NCBI GenBank assembly: GCA_050180015.1
Contig: JBFXEO010000004.1
Coordinates: 1-35,648 of the forward strand
Source: JBFXEO01 sp050180015
Lineage (GTDB): Bacteria > Bacteroidota > Bacteroidia > Bacteroidales > Tenuifilaceae
Direction of reading: 5' to 3'
DNA: 35,648 nt
The position numbers were made by a program, and so were the translations under genes. Position 1 is the stretch's first letter; the number at the start of each line of letters is the position of its first letter. This document shows positions 17,340 to 25,026 of this stretch, piece after piece. Under the pieces are notes generated by a model. That model had not been told where the DNA came from and searched no databases. It saw only the letters and a list, made by a program, of their open reading frames with translations.

Positions 17340-17628
17340 GCACAAATTGCAAACTTGCGCCAGCGGCAGGAGAATCATTACTCCTTACAGATTTTTGGTA
17401 TTCTTCTACGCCCCATCACTTTTTTGTAGATTGTGGTGATTTGTTCGTATGATAAACTCAAATCGCTGCAAACCAGGTACAACCAATCCACTGCGCCATC
17501 CCTGTTTTTGAAGACTTGCATTACAGGCAACAACGGATAGTCAAGCCCTTCAAGCCAGACCTCCATGGTTTGCAGTATTGGCTGCAGCGATTCGATGCTT
17601 CCATATTCTTTTGCCTTTGGGGTTTGCT
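17340..17628 (-). pseudogene. IS4-type transposase relic (C-terminal part)
   Basis: Read on minus, one frame gives VDWLYLVCSDLSLSYEQIT, then TIYKK; after a one-base shift the next frame continues as stop-WGVEEYQKSVRSN. Together this is the IS4-family signature Y-(2)-R-(3)-E-(6)-K/R, with the arginine codon replaced by TGA. A TAG also closes the frame at the upstream end. So it is a truncated, frameshifted and nonsense-mutated fragment of about 95 codons, with no start and no visible terminal repeats. It marks old transposon activity right behind the tRNA gene. Confidence 0.6.
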
Positions 17629-17714
17629 AACCCGCCACCATATTTCAAGTTTTGCCCTAACCTAACCCTGTCTTTGCGCAAGATGAGTGAATAATTTAAT
17701 TGTACTTTTACGCA

Positions 17715-18551
17715 ATGAACGGAACATATCCACAATACATCAAATGCAATTCGCTGGTAGTTGCCACATCGGTCGAAACATCAAACTACTCGGAACACAG
17801 CGTATATTATCCCGATCACCTTTTGATATACGTCCGGCAGGGACAGTTTCATTTCCGGCACAAAAACCAGTTGTACACCATCGAAAAGGATGCCTTTTGT
17901 CTGATTAAAAAGTACACATCACTAGCCTGTTTTAAAACCTGGGGCGAAAATGAAGACGGTTTCAAAATGATCGCCTTTATGCTGAATGACGAATTTATCC
18001 GGAAAGTTTCGGCCAAATTACCTCCTATGCTGAATGAAAAGCAAATCGAGGACAAACCTTTCCTCCCGGTCAGCCCAAATAGCATTTTGCTGGGGTTAAT
18101 GAGTTCGCTGGAGATTTACATCAGGGGAAAGCAAAATATTGCTCCGGACATTGTTGAGTTAAAGACGCTGGAATCGCTTATCGGCATTGCCCGTGAAAAC
18201 ACCAATATCCTTAACTTTCTCAGCGATTTCTCGCAACCTGCGAAGGCGGAACTGCCTTTGTTCATGGAGCATTACTTCACGCAAAACATATCGCTGAATG
18301 AGCTGGCCAAATTGTCGGGACGAAGCATTGCCACCTTTCATCGCGAATTTAAGCGAACCTTCAATACCTCTCCGCACCAATGGATTAAGGAACGACGGCT
18401 GCACAAGGCCAAAGAGCTGTTAATTCGAACCAACCGAAAACCTTCGGATATTTATATCGAGTTAGGCTTTGAAGATCTGGCACATTTCAGCCGGTCATTT
18501 AAAAAATATTTTGGGAAAAAACCGTCGGAGGTTGCTTCACTCGTCATTTGA
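17715..18551 (+). CDS. AraC family transcriptional regulator
   Basis: 278 aa from ATG 17715; a TTG five codons upstream is less likely. The N-terminal half (1-175) looks like a cupin-type sensing domain (PDHLLIYVRQGQFHFRHKN). The C-terminal ~95 residues are the AraC double helix-turn-helix, with LNELAKLSGRSIATFHREFK and then DIYIELGFEDLAHFSRSFKK, the latter being the classic second-helix signature. The ligand is unknown. It precedes four same-strand enzyme genes (18643-22211), and an AraC gene at the head of such a cassette usually controls it; this is inference from position. Confidence 0.9.
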   Translation: MNGTYPQYIKCNSLVVATSVETSNYSEHSVYYPDHLLIYVRQGQFHFRHKNQLYTIEKDAFCLIKKYTSLACFKTWGENEDGFKMIAFMLNDEFIRKVSAKLPPMLNEKQIEDKPFLPVSPNSILLGLMSSLEIYIRGKQNIAPDIVELKTLESLIGIARENTNILNFLSDFSQPAKAELPLFMEHYFTQNISLNELAKLSGRSIATFHREFKRTFNTSPHQWIKERRLHKAKELLIRTNRKPSDIYIELGFEDLAHFSRSFKKYFGKKPSEVASLVI

Positions 18552-18567
18552 TATTTTTTGACAAGTA

Positions 18568-18615
18568 ATTTGATTCAAATATGCAACCCAGGCAACGATT
18601 AACCGCTTACATTTG
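18568..18615 (+). promoter_or_regulatory. promoter region and possible operator of the oxidoreductase cassette
   Basis: TACATTTG at 18608-18615 is a perfect TAnnTTTG -7 box, 27 bp before the SDR start. Upstream, at 18568-18580, lies the inverted repeat ATTTGA-T-TCAAAT, a plausible regulator site. No -33 TTTG at 19-21 bp spacing is present, so the promoter may depend on an activator such as the adjacent AraC protein; that link is speculative. Confidence 0.35.
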
Positions 18616-18642
18616 ATCCATCTAAAAATTAAACAGAATGGT

Positions 18643-19461
18643 ATGGATTCAAAAGTTTGGTTCATTACAGGAACGTCCAAAGGATTTGGAAGGGAGTGGG
18701 CGGAAGCCGCGCTGGAACGTGGTGATAAAGTGGCTGCATCAGCAAGAAACCCCGATAGTTTAAAAGAATTACAAGCAAAATACGGCGAGTCTGTTTTGCC
18801 GATCCGGCTCGATGTAAAAGACAGGGCGGCTTGTTTCTCTGCCGTCGAAAAAACCGTTTCACATTTCGGACGGATCGATGTGCTGGTCAGCAATGCCGGG
18901 TATGGCCATTTTGGCTTTATCGAAGAGCTGACCGAAGCCGAAGCCCGGGAACAGATGGAAACCAATTTCTTTGGTTCATTGTGGGTGATTCAGGCAGCCC
19001 TGCCGTTCATGCACGGACAAAAAAGCGGTCATATCATCCAGGTGACCAGCATCGGCGGTGTGGCTACATTCCCTATTTTCGGTATTTACCATGCCTCCAA
19101 ATGGGCGATGGAAGGACTGTGCGATACCCTTTCGCAGGAAGTGGCCCGCTTTGGCATAAAAGTAACCCTGATTGAGCCGGGTGGTTTCAGTACCGACTGG
19201 GGAACCGTATCGGCCAAACACAGCAAACCGCTGGCAGCCTACGATGAACTTAGAAAGGAACGGCAGGCTTTTTCGGCAAAAACGCCGAAAGGCGATCCGA
19301 AAGCAACCCGGAAGGCGATCCTGAACGTGGTGGATGCCACTGAACCTCCCCTGCGTTTGTTCCTGGGCTCGTTCCCCTGGCAGGTGATTGAACCGGTTTA
19401 CCATAAACGACTGGAAACCTGGAAGGAATGGCTTAACGTTTCGAATGAAGCACAAGGTTAA
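18643..19461 (+). CDS. SDR family NAD(P)-dependent oxidoreductase
   Basis: 272 aa, classical short-chain dehydrogenase/reductase. The nucleotide-binding TGxxxGxG is TGTSKGFG (9-16), NAG is in VSNAGYGHFG, and the catalytic set is Ser136, Tyr149 and Lys153 (YHASK). The arginine in ASARNP after the second strand suggests NADP(H) preference. Substrate unknown. The ATG at 18643 is chosen because it begins just before the first strand and follows the -7 box by about 27 bp; the in-frame non-ATG start at 18613 falls inside that box. Confidence 0.92.
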   Translation: MDSKVWFITGTSKGFGREWAEAALERGDKVAASARNPDSLKELQAKYGESVLPIRLDVKDRAACFSAVEKTVSHFGRIDVLVSNAGYGHFGFIEELTEAEAREQMETNFFGSLWVIQAALPFMHGQKSGHIIQVTSIGGVATFPIFGIYHASKWAMEGLCDTLSQEVARFGIKVTLIEPGGFSTDWGTVSAKHSKPLAAYDELRKERQAFSAKTPKGDPKATRKAILNVVDATEPPLRLFLGSFPWQVIEPVYHKRLETWKEWLNVSNEAQG

Positions 19462-19520
19462 TCTCATAAAACAGCTGAAATTTCAGGCTTGAAGTAAACA
19501 CTAAATTTAAATACAGAACG

Positions 19521-20228
19521 ATGAAAAACCATGAGTTTAACAGCATACCCGTTGCCGATGGCACAGCGCTTGATGCTTACTTTGCCATTCCTGAAAGCGA
19601 TGAAAAAATCCCGGGAATTATTTTATTACAGGAGGCATTTGGAGTAAACCATCATATTCAGAGCATAGCCGAAAGGCTTTGCGCCGAAGGTTACGCAGTG
19701 GTTGCTCCTGACCTTTTTCACCGGACCATCAGGCGACTGGTCGCTCCTTACACTGATTTCTCGGGAGCAATTCCACACCTCCAAGCCATAACAAAGGAAG
19801 GACTCTCTTTTGATTTTCGGGCCGTGTATGATTGGTTCCAACAGCAAGAAAATATCCGCAAGGACAAAATCGGCAGTATCGGGTTTTGCCTGGGAGGCAG
19901 AGCCTCATTTCTGGCAAATGCCAGGTTGCCGTTAGCTGCGGGAGTGTCCTATTATGGCGGAGGACTTGATCAGTGGACAGATGAAGCCGAAAACCTTCAT
20001 GGAACTCATCTTTTCTTTTGGGGAGGAAAGGATGAGCATATTACGGCCGAGGCCGTAGAAACAGCCGTTGAAGGAGTAAAGAAAGCAGGTAAAGAATATA
20101 CCAGTGTCATTTTCTCTTACGCCGATCACGGGTTTCACTGTGATGAACGGAGCAGCTATCATCCTCTTGCGGCCAAAGAAGCCTGGGCGCACACGTTAAC
20201 TTTCTTTAATTCAAGGCTTAAAAATTAA
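19521..20228 (+). CDS. dienelactone hydrolase family protein
   Basis: 235 aa alpha/beta hydrolase. The triad of the dienelactone hydrolase family is visible: nucleophile Cys123 (GFCLGG), Asp171 (GGKDEHI) and His203 (ADHGFH), together with Glu38 in LLQEAFG, which activates the cysteine in this family. Such enzymes open lactone or ester bonds. The true substrate here is unknown, and there is no chlorocatechol pathway around it. It lies 59 bp after the first SDR gene and 24 bp before the alcohol dehydrogenase. Confidence 0.9.
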   Translation: MKNHEFNSIPVADGTALDAYFAIPESDEKIPGIILLQEAFGVNHHIQSIAERLCAEGYAVVAPDLFHRTIRRLVAPYTDFSGAIPHLQAITKEGLSFDFRAVYDWFQQQENIRKDKIGSIGFCLGGRASFLANARLPLAAGVSYYGGGLDQWTDEAENLHGTHLFFWGGKDEHITAEAVETAVEGVKKAGKEYTSVIFSYADHGFHCDERSSYHPLAAKEAWAHTLTFFNSRLKN

Positions 20229-20252
20229 ATAATCAAAAAAAACAAAAAAACT

Positions 20253-21296
20253 ATGATTGCAAGTAAAGGTTATGCAGCAGATAATGCTACGGATGCACTT
20301 CATCCATTCAATTTTGATCGCAGGGAAGTCGGGCCACATGATGTGTATTTTAAGATTTTGTATTGCGGCGTTTGCCACAGCGACCTTCACCAGGTACAAA
20401 ACGACTGGGGCAATACGACTTATCCCCTTGTGCCCGGACATGAAATTGTGGGACGGGTACTCCAGGTTGGGGCCCATGTAACCAAATTTAAAGCCGGTGA
20501 TCTGGCTGCCGTTGGTTGCCTGGTGGATTCGTGCCAGGAATGCGATAACTGCGAAAAAGGGCTGGAACAATTTTGCCGGAATGGACTAACAGGTACCTAT
20601 AACGCACACGACAAGCATACCGGCGGGGTAACTTATGGTGGCTATTCAAACCAAATTGTGGTTCATGAAAAATTTGTTCTTCATGTTTCCGAAAAATTAC
20701 CGCTGGAAGCTGTGGCCCCATTACTCTGTGCCGGTATTACAACCTATTCGCCCTTGCGCCACTGGAAAGTAGGGAAAGGACATCGCGTGGCTGTTGTCGG
20801 TTTGGGAGGGCTAGGTCACATGGCCGTAAAATTCGCTGCTTCTTTTGGAGCCGAAGTAACCATGCTCAGCACCTCTCCCGGCAAAGAAAAAGATGCCAAA
20901 AAGCTGGGGGCGCACCACTTTGCTTTGACCAAAGACCCTGAGCAGGTAAAAGCCCTTAGCAATAGTTTTGATTTCATAGTTGATACCGTTTCAGCGCCAC
21001 ACGACTACAACCAGTACCTGAACATGCTCGATACCGATGGGGTAATGATCTGTGTGGGAGTACCGCCAGCACCTACCGAGATTTTAGGGTTCAATTTGCT
21101 ACGCAACCGCAGAAGTATTGTTGGCTCAATTATCGGGGGAATTCCTGAAACACAGGAGATGCTGGATTATTGCGCCGAACATGATATTGTTTCGGATGTG
21201 GAGGTAATCCCGATGAACTATATTAACGAAGCATACAAACGCATGCTGAAAAGTGACGTCAAGTACCGGTTTGTGATTGATATGGCGACTTTGTAA
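20253..21296 (+). CDS. zinc-dependent NAD(P) alcohol dehydrogenase (cinnamyl-alcohol/YahK-like)
   Basis: 347 aa medium-chain dehydrogenase. Catalytic zinc ligands are Cys41 (CGVCHSD), His63 with Glu64 (PGHEIVG) and Cys159. The structural zinc is held by Cys94, Cys97, Cys100 and Cys108. The Rossmann motif is GLGGLG (183-188), and STSPGKEKDAKKLGA after the second strand fits an NADPH-preferring aldehyde reductase such as YahK. Likely interconverts aldehydes and alcohols; the substrate is not determined. Third enzyme of the cassette. Confidence 0.93.
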   Translation: MIASKGYAADNATDALHPFNFDRREVGPHDVYFKILYCGVCHSDLHQVQNDWGNTTYPLVPGHEIVGRVLQVGAHVTKFKAGDLAAVGCLVDSCQECDNCEKGLEQFCRNGLTGTYNAHDKHTGGVTYGGYSNQIVVHEKFVLHVSEKLPLEAVAPLLCAGITTYSPLRHWKVGKGHRVAVVGLGGLGHMAVKFAASFGAEVTMLSTSPGKEKDAKKLGAHHFALTKDPEQVKALSNSFDFIVDTVSAPHDYNQYLNMLDTDGVMICVGVPPAPTEILGFNLLRNRRSIVGSIIGGIPETQEMLDYCAEHDIVSDVEVIPMNYINEAYKRMLKSDVKYRFVIDMATL

Positions 21297-21317
21297 CGCT
21301 ACTTTATTAACCCATTA

Positions 21318-21413
21318 CAACCCGTTGCATAAAGGGCTGTACAACATGAATGTTCGGTTTTTATCTTCCCTTCAGGGAAAGGCAAAAACCGGAAATCATG
21401 TTCGCCGGGGTTG
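21318..21413. repeat. long nested imperfect palindrome between the ADH and SDR genes
   Basis: Nested arms, outermost first: CAACCC (21318-21323) with GGGTTG (21408-21413); AACATGA (21343-21349) with TCATGTT (21396-21402); CGGTTTTT (21355-21362) with AAAAACCG (21384-21391); TTCCCT (21366-21371) with AGGGAA (21374-21379) around a 2-nt tip. Small unpaired pieces separate the stems. No T run follows, so it is not a standard terminator. It resembles a folded mobile-element end or an attC-like recombination site, but the expected attC end box (GTTRRRY) is not matched. Confidence 0.55.
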
Positions 21414-21437
21414 ACACAACCTATTAAAATAATTTCA

Positions 21438-22211
21438 ATGAATACCTACTATTTAAAAGGAAAGAATGCCCTCGTTACGGGGGCCGGAACAGGTATCGGA
21501 CGTGCTATTGCAAAGCGGATTGCTTCCGAAGGTGCTTTAACCGCGGTGCATTACAGTAAAAGTGAAAAGGCCGCAAAACAAGTTGTCGATGAGATAAAGC
21601 AAGCAGGTGGCGACGCTTTTTCGATCAAAGCCGACATCCGGTCAGTTGCCGGGATCAAAATTCTGTTTCAGGAGCTCGGTCAGGAATTCAAATCGCTCAG
21701 TGGCTCAGCCAGTTTGGATATACTGATCAATAACGCCGGCGTAAGCTCCGCTTCCGTTTCATTTGAAACCGTGACGGAAGAAGATTTCGACAATGTTTTT
21801 GACACCAATATAAAAGGCCTGTTTTTTGTCACACAAACAGCGCTTCCTTTCTTGACGGATCAGGGGCATATCGTCAATATTTCTTCTTTAACCGCGCGTG
21901 GTGCCAAGCCCCTTTACTCAGCTTATGCCGCATCAAAGGCCGCGGTCAATTCGTTCACGCTTTCGATGGCCCAGCTGCTCGGAAAAAGAAAAATTTCGGT
22001 CAATGCCGTTATGCCGGGTTTTACAGAAACTGACTTTACTAAAAGGCTCACATCTGATCCTGAAATGATGAAGACCCTTTTAGCGGGTGTCGCCTTTGGC
22101 AGGGTTGGCCAACCGGAAGACATTGCCAACGCCGTAGCCATGCTCCTCTCTAAAGATGCCGGTTGGATTACCGGACAGCTGATTGAAGTAACAGGCGGAA
22201 CTAACCTTTAG
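21438..22211 (+). CDS. SDR family oxidoreductase (3-oxoacyl-ACP reductase-like)
   Basis: 257 aa from ATG 21438. TGAGTGIG is the cofactor loop (14-21), NNAG is at 98-101, and the catalytic residues are Ser149/Ser150, Tyr163 and Lys167 (YAASK). The C-terminal WITGQLIEVTGGTNL is the usual ending of FabG-like classical SDRs. HYSKSEK after the second strand suggests NADPH. Substrate unknown. An upstream in-frame start at 21411 would begin inside the palindrome and adds nothing conserved. Last intact gene of the cassette. Confidence 0.92.
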   Translation: MNTYYLKGKNALVTGAGTGIGRAIAKRIASEGALTAVHYSKSEKAAKQVVDEIKQAGGDAFSIKADIRSVAGIKILFQELGQEFKSLSGSASLDILINNAGVSSASVSFETVTEEDFDNVFDTNIKGLFFVTQTALPFLTDQGHIVNISSLTARGAKPLYSAYAASKAAVNSFTLSMAQLLGKRKISVNAVMPGFTETDFTKRLTSDPEMMKTLLAGVAFGRVGQPEDIANAVAMLLSKDAGWITGQLIEVTGGTNL

Positions 22212-22403
22212 TGGATTAGATTCCCGGAACAGCAATCGGCAGAAGGTAGCTTTAATGCAGGTAACAATTCTATCGGGAACCTGAAAGATAATCACAGGAA
22301 TAACTCAACTCAAAAATCATGTTGACAGTGACCAACCAATTTTAAAAACTTAAAACTTGAAGACGGAATTGACCTTGGTAAAAGCGAAATTCGTTATTTT
22401 GTT

Positions 22404-22800
22404 TCACATGCACGATTGGTAGTCTTCCGGAAGTACACAAGCGGACAAAGTCATGCGTATTTCAATTCCACTGTGGTGTGATTGGTAGCAAGCATCTGGG
22501 ATTCCCCCTTGCCAGAATATAAGCATCACTCGAGTCATTGAAAGTTGAACGAATGCAACACTTGTTTCAGTAAGCCTTTCGTAATCTTTCGACATTCTCC
22601 GTTGGAAGGATATCCATGCAAATATCCGTTCAACAATCCATCTTTTGGGCAATACTTTGAACTTTACGGTTTCAGTTCTTTTAACGATTTCCAGTATCCA
22701 TTCAAACCTCAACCGGGAAGTTTCAATCAATTCACCCCGGTGTCCCCATCGGCAAAGACTTTAGCTATCGCATTCAGGCATTTAGAGACTGTTTCAATTT
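22404..22800 (-). pseudogene. IS5-type transposase relic (C-terminal part)
   Basis: On minus the main frame (22404-22730) reads LIETSRLRFEWILEIVKR, then FKVLPKRWIVERIFAWISF and SKDYERLTETSVAF, the C-terminal end of an IS5-family DDE transposase with the R-(3)-E segment RWIVE. Just upstream the sequence NAIAKVFADG continues the family in another frame, so one base has been lost near 22755. The N-terminal two thirds and the terminal repeats are missing. It separates the oxidoreductase cassette from the efflux block. In the flanks 22212-22403 and 22801-22917 I see nothing else I can name. Confidence 0.65.
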
Positions 22801-22917
22801 GATTTTATGGTTCTGTCAGGGACATAATGGCGGTAGAATAAAAATAAATCCGCTCTCTTTTTGTCATAAAATGTTTTAATTTGGAAAAATATTTACATGC
22901 CATTAAGATGCAAACAA

Positions 22918-23534
22918 ATGAAATTACCTTACCATATTAAAAATATTGCAAATTTGTCTGCTGAAGCAGAACAAGAGATAAGCACTGTTTTTCAAAGGCA
23001 TGAATTTTCCAAAGGGCAATACCTTTTTAAGCAGGGTGATGTTTGTAAACATATTTACTATGTAGAAAAAGGCTTGGCCCGTACTTTCTATTACCTGGAT
23101 AATGGTAAAGAGCTAACAGCATCGTTTTTTGCCGAAAATACATTGATAGTTTTTACCATCACAAGCCAACACGTAATTGTTGCGAATTAATTGAAGATTC
23201 AGTTATTTATTCAATTAATTATACCGACATGGAAATAATGCTTGAAAAAAATCATAATATGGCAAAATTTGCATTTCATGCACTGTATGAAATTGCAAAA
23301 AAGATGACTGAGTTCATTATCAGCATAAAATTTCAAACGGCACAGGAACGATACAAAACTTTATTACAGGATTATCCTTTTATTTTTCAGAGGGTGCAGC
23401 TCAGTTATATTGCCTCGTATTTAGGCATTACACCTGAAACTTTGAGCCGCTTACGGGCAGAAAAAAATTACCTTTCATTTCTTGATTTGTATCAAGAATC
23501 CTTTTCTTTCTCCTCCCCAAATTTGCATCATTAA
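22918..23534 (+). pseudogene. Crp/Fnr family regulator, frameshifted
   Basis: The first frame (to 23190) gives a cyclic-nucleotide-binding-like domain: FSKGQYLFKQGDVCKHIYYV and GLARTFYYLDNGKELTASFF. The second frame (from about 23150) continues HKPTRNCCELIEDSVIYSIN and YTDMEIMLEK, then the winged helix-turn-helix RVQLSYIASYLGITPETLSR. A single missing base near 23150, at a G/T run, explains the break; restoring it gives ENTLIGFYHHKPTRNCCELI. Intact length would be about 205 aa. Such regulators often precede RND efflux operons in Bacteroidota. Inactive as written unless the indel is a sequence error. Confidence 0.75.
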
Positions 23535-23540
23535 CCCAAC

Positions 23541-23997
23541 ATGATGCAATCAGAAAATACATTCAGAAAAGAGAAGATTAAACGTGCGGTTTATGATTCT
23601 CATTTTGTTTTTATCACCGATGAAAACGGTATTGCTGATACATTCCTAATGCTGAAAACAAAATTATCAAGTTTGCCTGACCTTAATTTATTCTATTCCG
23701 GAACAAGTCGAAATCCCTTTTTTCAAACTTGAACTTGAAAATTTTGAAAGACGGTACTCCTCCCAATTTATAGCCTACTATCTATACAGTGAAAATATTG
23801 TGATACGTAACGAATTAGTTTTTAATAACCAGATTATAGAAGTTGCTATTAACTGTAATATTTGCCACAACCTCCAGTTTCTCATTTTTGGCAGTTTAGA
23901 ATTCACAGACCTGATTGTAAATCAACTTCACTTTCTCGGCATCGAAAAAAATCAAATAAGAATACAAACAACAACAAATAAACAAGATGAAAATTAA
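23541..23997 (+). pseudogene. ferredoxin-reductase-like (FNR fold) NAD-binding domain protein, frameshifted
   Basis: About 150 codons across two frames. The first reads FVFITDENGIADTFLMLKTK and LPDLNLFYSGTSRNPFF and stops at 23732. Removing one T from the six-T run 23718-23723 continues it as KLELENFERRYSSQFIAYYL, ending LQFLIFGSLEFTDLIVNQLH and LGIEKNQIRIQ. The order of elements resembles the NAD-binding half of ferredoxin-NAD(P) reductases (GTGI-like loop, then the CGP-type final segment), but the glycine motif is degenerate, so the assignment is tentative. Its end overlaps the start of the adaptor gene by 11 nt. Confidence 0.4.
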
Positions 23998-25024
23998 ATA
24001 TACTTTCATATGGATGTTTATAGCCTTATTCAGCTTAGGTGGATGTAATGGAAGAAAAATTACAGAAAAGGCTACAGTTAATCCCATCCCGGTTAATATA
24101 CAGAAAGTACAATACCTTTCAGCAAACAAGATAATATCAGTTAGCGGCAATATTGAGGGCAATAAAACCGTGAGATTAGGTTTCCTGGTCGCTGGTAAAA
24201 TTAATTTCATTGCTGCCGATAAAGGCGAAACAATTGAAAAAGGACAATTACTTGCAAGCCTTGATCCTGAAAGTTATAGTATTGCCAAAGAAATAGCAGA
24301 TGCAAAACTTGACCAAACACAGGACGATTTTAATCGACTGAGCGAATTATACGGACGGAAAAGCATTTCGGAAAGTGATTATATAAAGATCATTAATAGC
24401 TTGAGGGTGGCCAGGGCGGAGCAGCGTTTGCACACAAAGAACCTTGAGGATACAAAGCTATATTCTCCCATTAAGGGAGTATTGTTAAAAAAAGGTGTTG
24501 AGGAAGGTGAGATAATTGACAACGGATTGCAATTGTTTGCCGTTTCAGATATTTACACGATAAAAGTTAATGCTTCGGTTCCTGAATCAGAACTGCGTAA
24601 TATAAAAATCGGTAATCCGGCTAAGGTATTCGTAGCATCTTTAGACTCAAACTTTGTAGGAAGGATTGTTGAGATTGGGACCTTGGCTGAAGCAACTACA
24701 CGTACATTCCCGGTTAAAATAGAGCTAAACAACTCAAATCTACCACTTCGACCTGGAATGACTGCCGAGATAAAAATTGAGACTGGTAATAAATCTCATT
24801 TTATTGCTGTTCCTGCCGGCAGTGTAATACACGATCTGGATAATTCCTCTTTTGTTTATGTTGTTGATAAAACTAAAAATCAAGCGTTTAAGCGCATTGT
24901 TGCCCTTGGCAGGATTGAGGGAAATAATATTGAGATTACTATGGGTCTTTTCGATAATGACTTGGTTGTTATTGCGGGACAGAATAAATTAAATAATGGT
25001 TCTCCAATCACAATAAAGCAATAG
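23987..25024 (+). CDS. RND efflux periplasmic adaptor lipoprotein (membrane fusion protein)
   Basis: 345 aa. A lipoprotein signal ends in LFSLGGC (Cys20), so it is anchored to a membrane from the periplasmic side. It has the adaptor layout: split lipoyl half-motifs (VAGKINFIAADKGETIEKGQ and YSPIKGVLLKKGVEEGEIID) around a short helical hairpin (about 100-145), then beta-barrel and membrane-proximal domains. It links the inner-membrane RND pump to a TolC-like channel. It is the only intact gene of the efflux block and lies 2 bp before the pump gene. Confidence 0.9.
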   Translation: MKIKYTFIWMFIALFSLGGCNGRKITEKATVNPIPVNIQKVQYLSANKIISVSGNIEGNKTVRLGFLVAGKINFIAADKGETIEKGQLLASLDPESYSIAKEIADAKLDQTQDDFNRLSELYGRKSISESDYIKIINSLRVARAEQRLHTKNLEDTKLYSPIKGVLLKKGVEEGEIIDNGLQLFAVSDIYTIKVNASVPESELRNIKIGNPAKVFVASLDSNFVGRIVEIGTLAEATTRTFPVKIELNNSNLPLRPGMTAEIKIETGNKSHFIAVPAGSVIHDLDNSSFVYVVDKTKNQAFKRIVALGRIEGNNIEITMGLFDNDLVVIAGQNKLNNGSPITIKQ

Positions 25025-25026
25025 TT

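Noticed and set aside
21318..21413. Bona fide integron attC site
   Set aside because: The nested fold fits, but the GTTRRRY end box is not matched and no integrase or other cassettes are present in the window.
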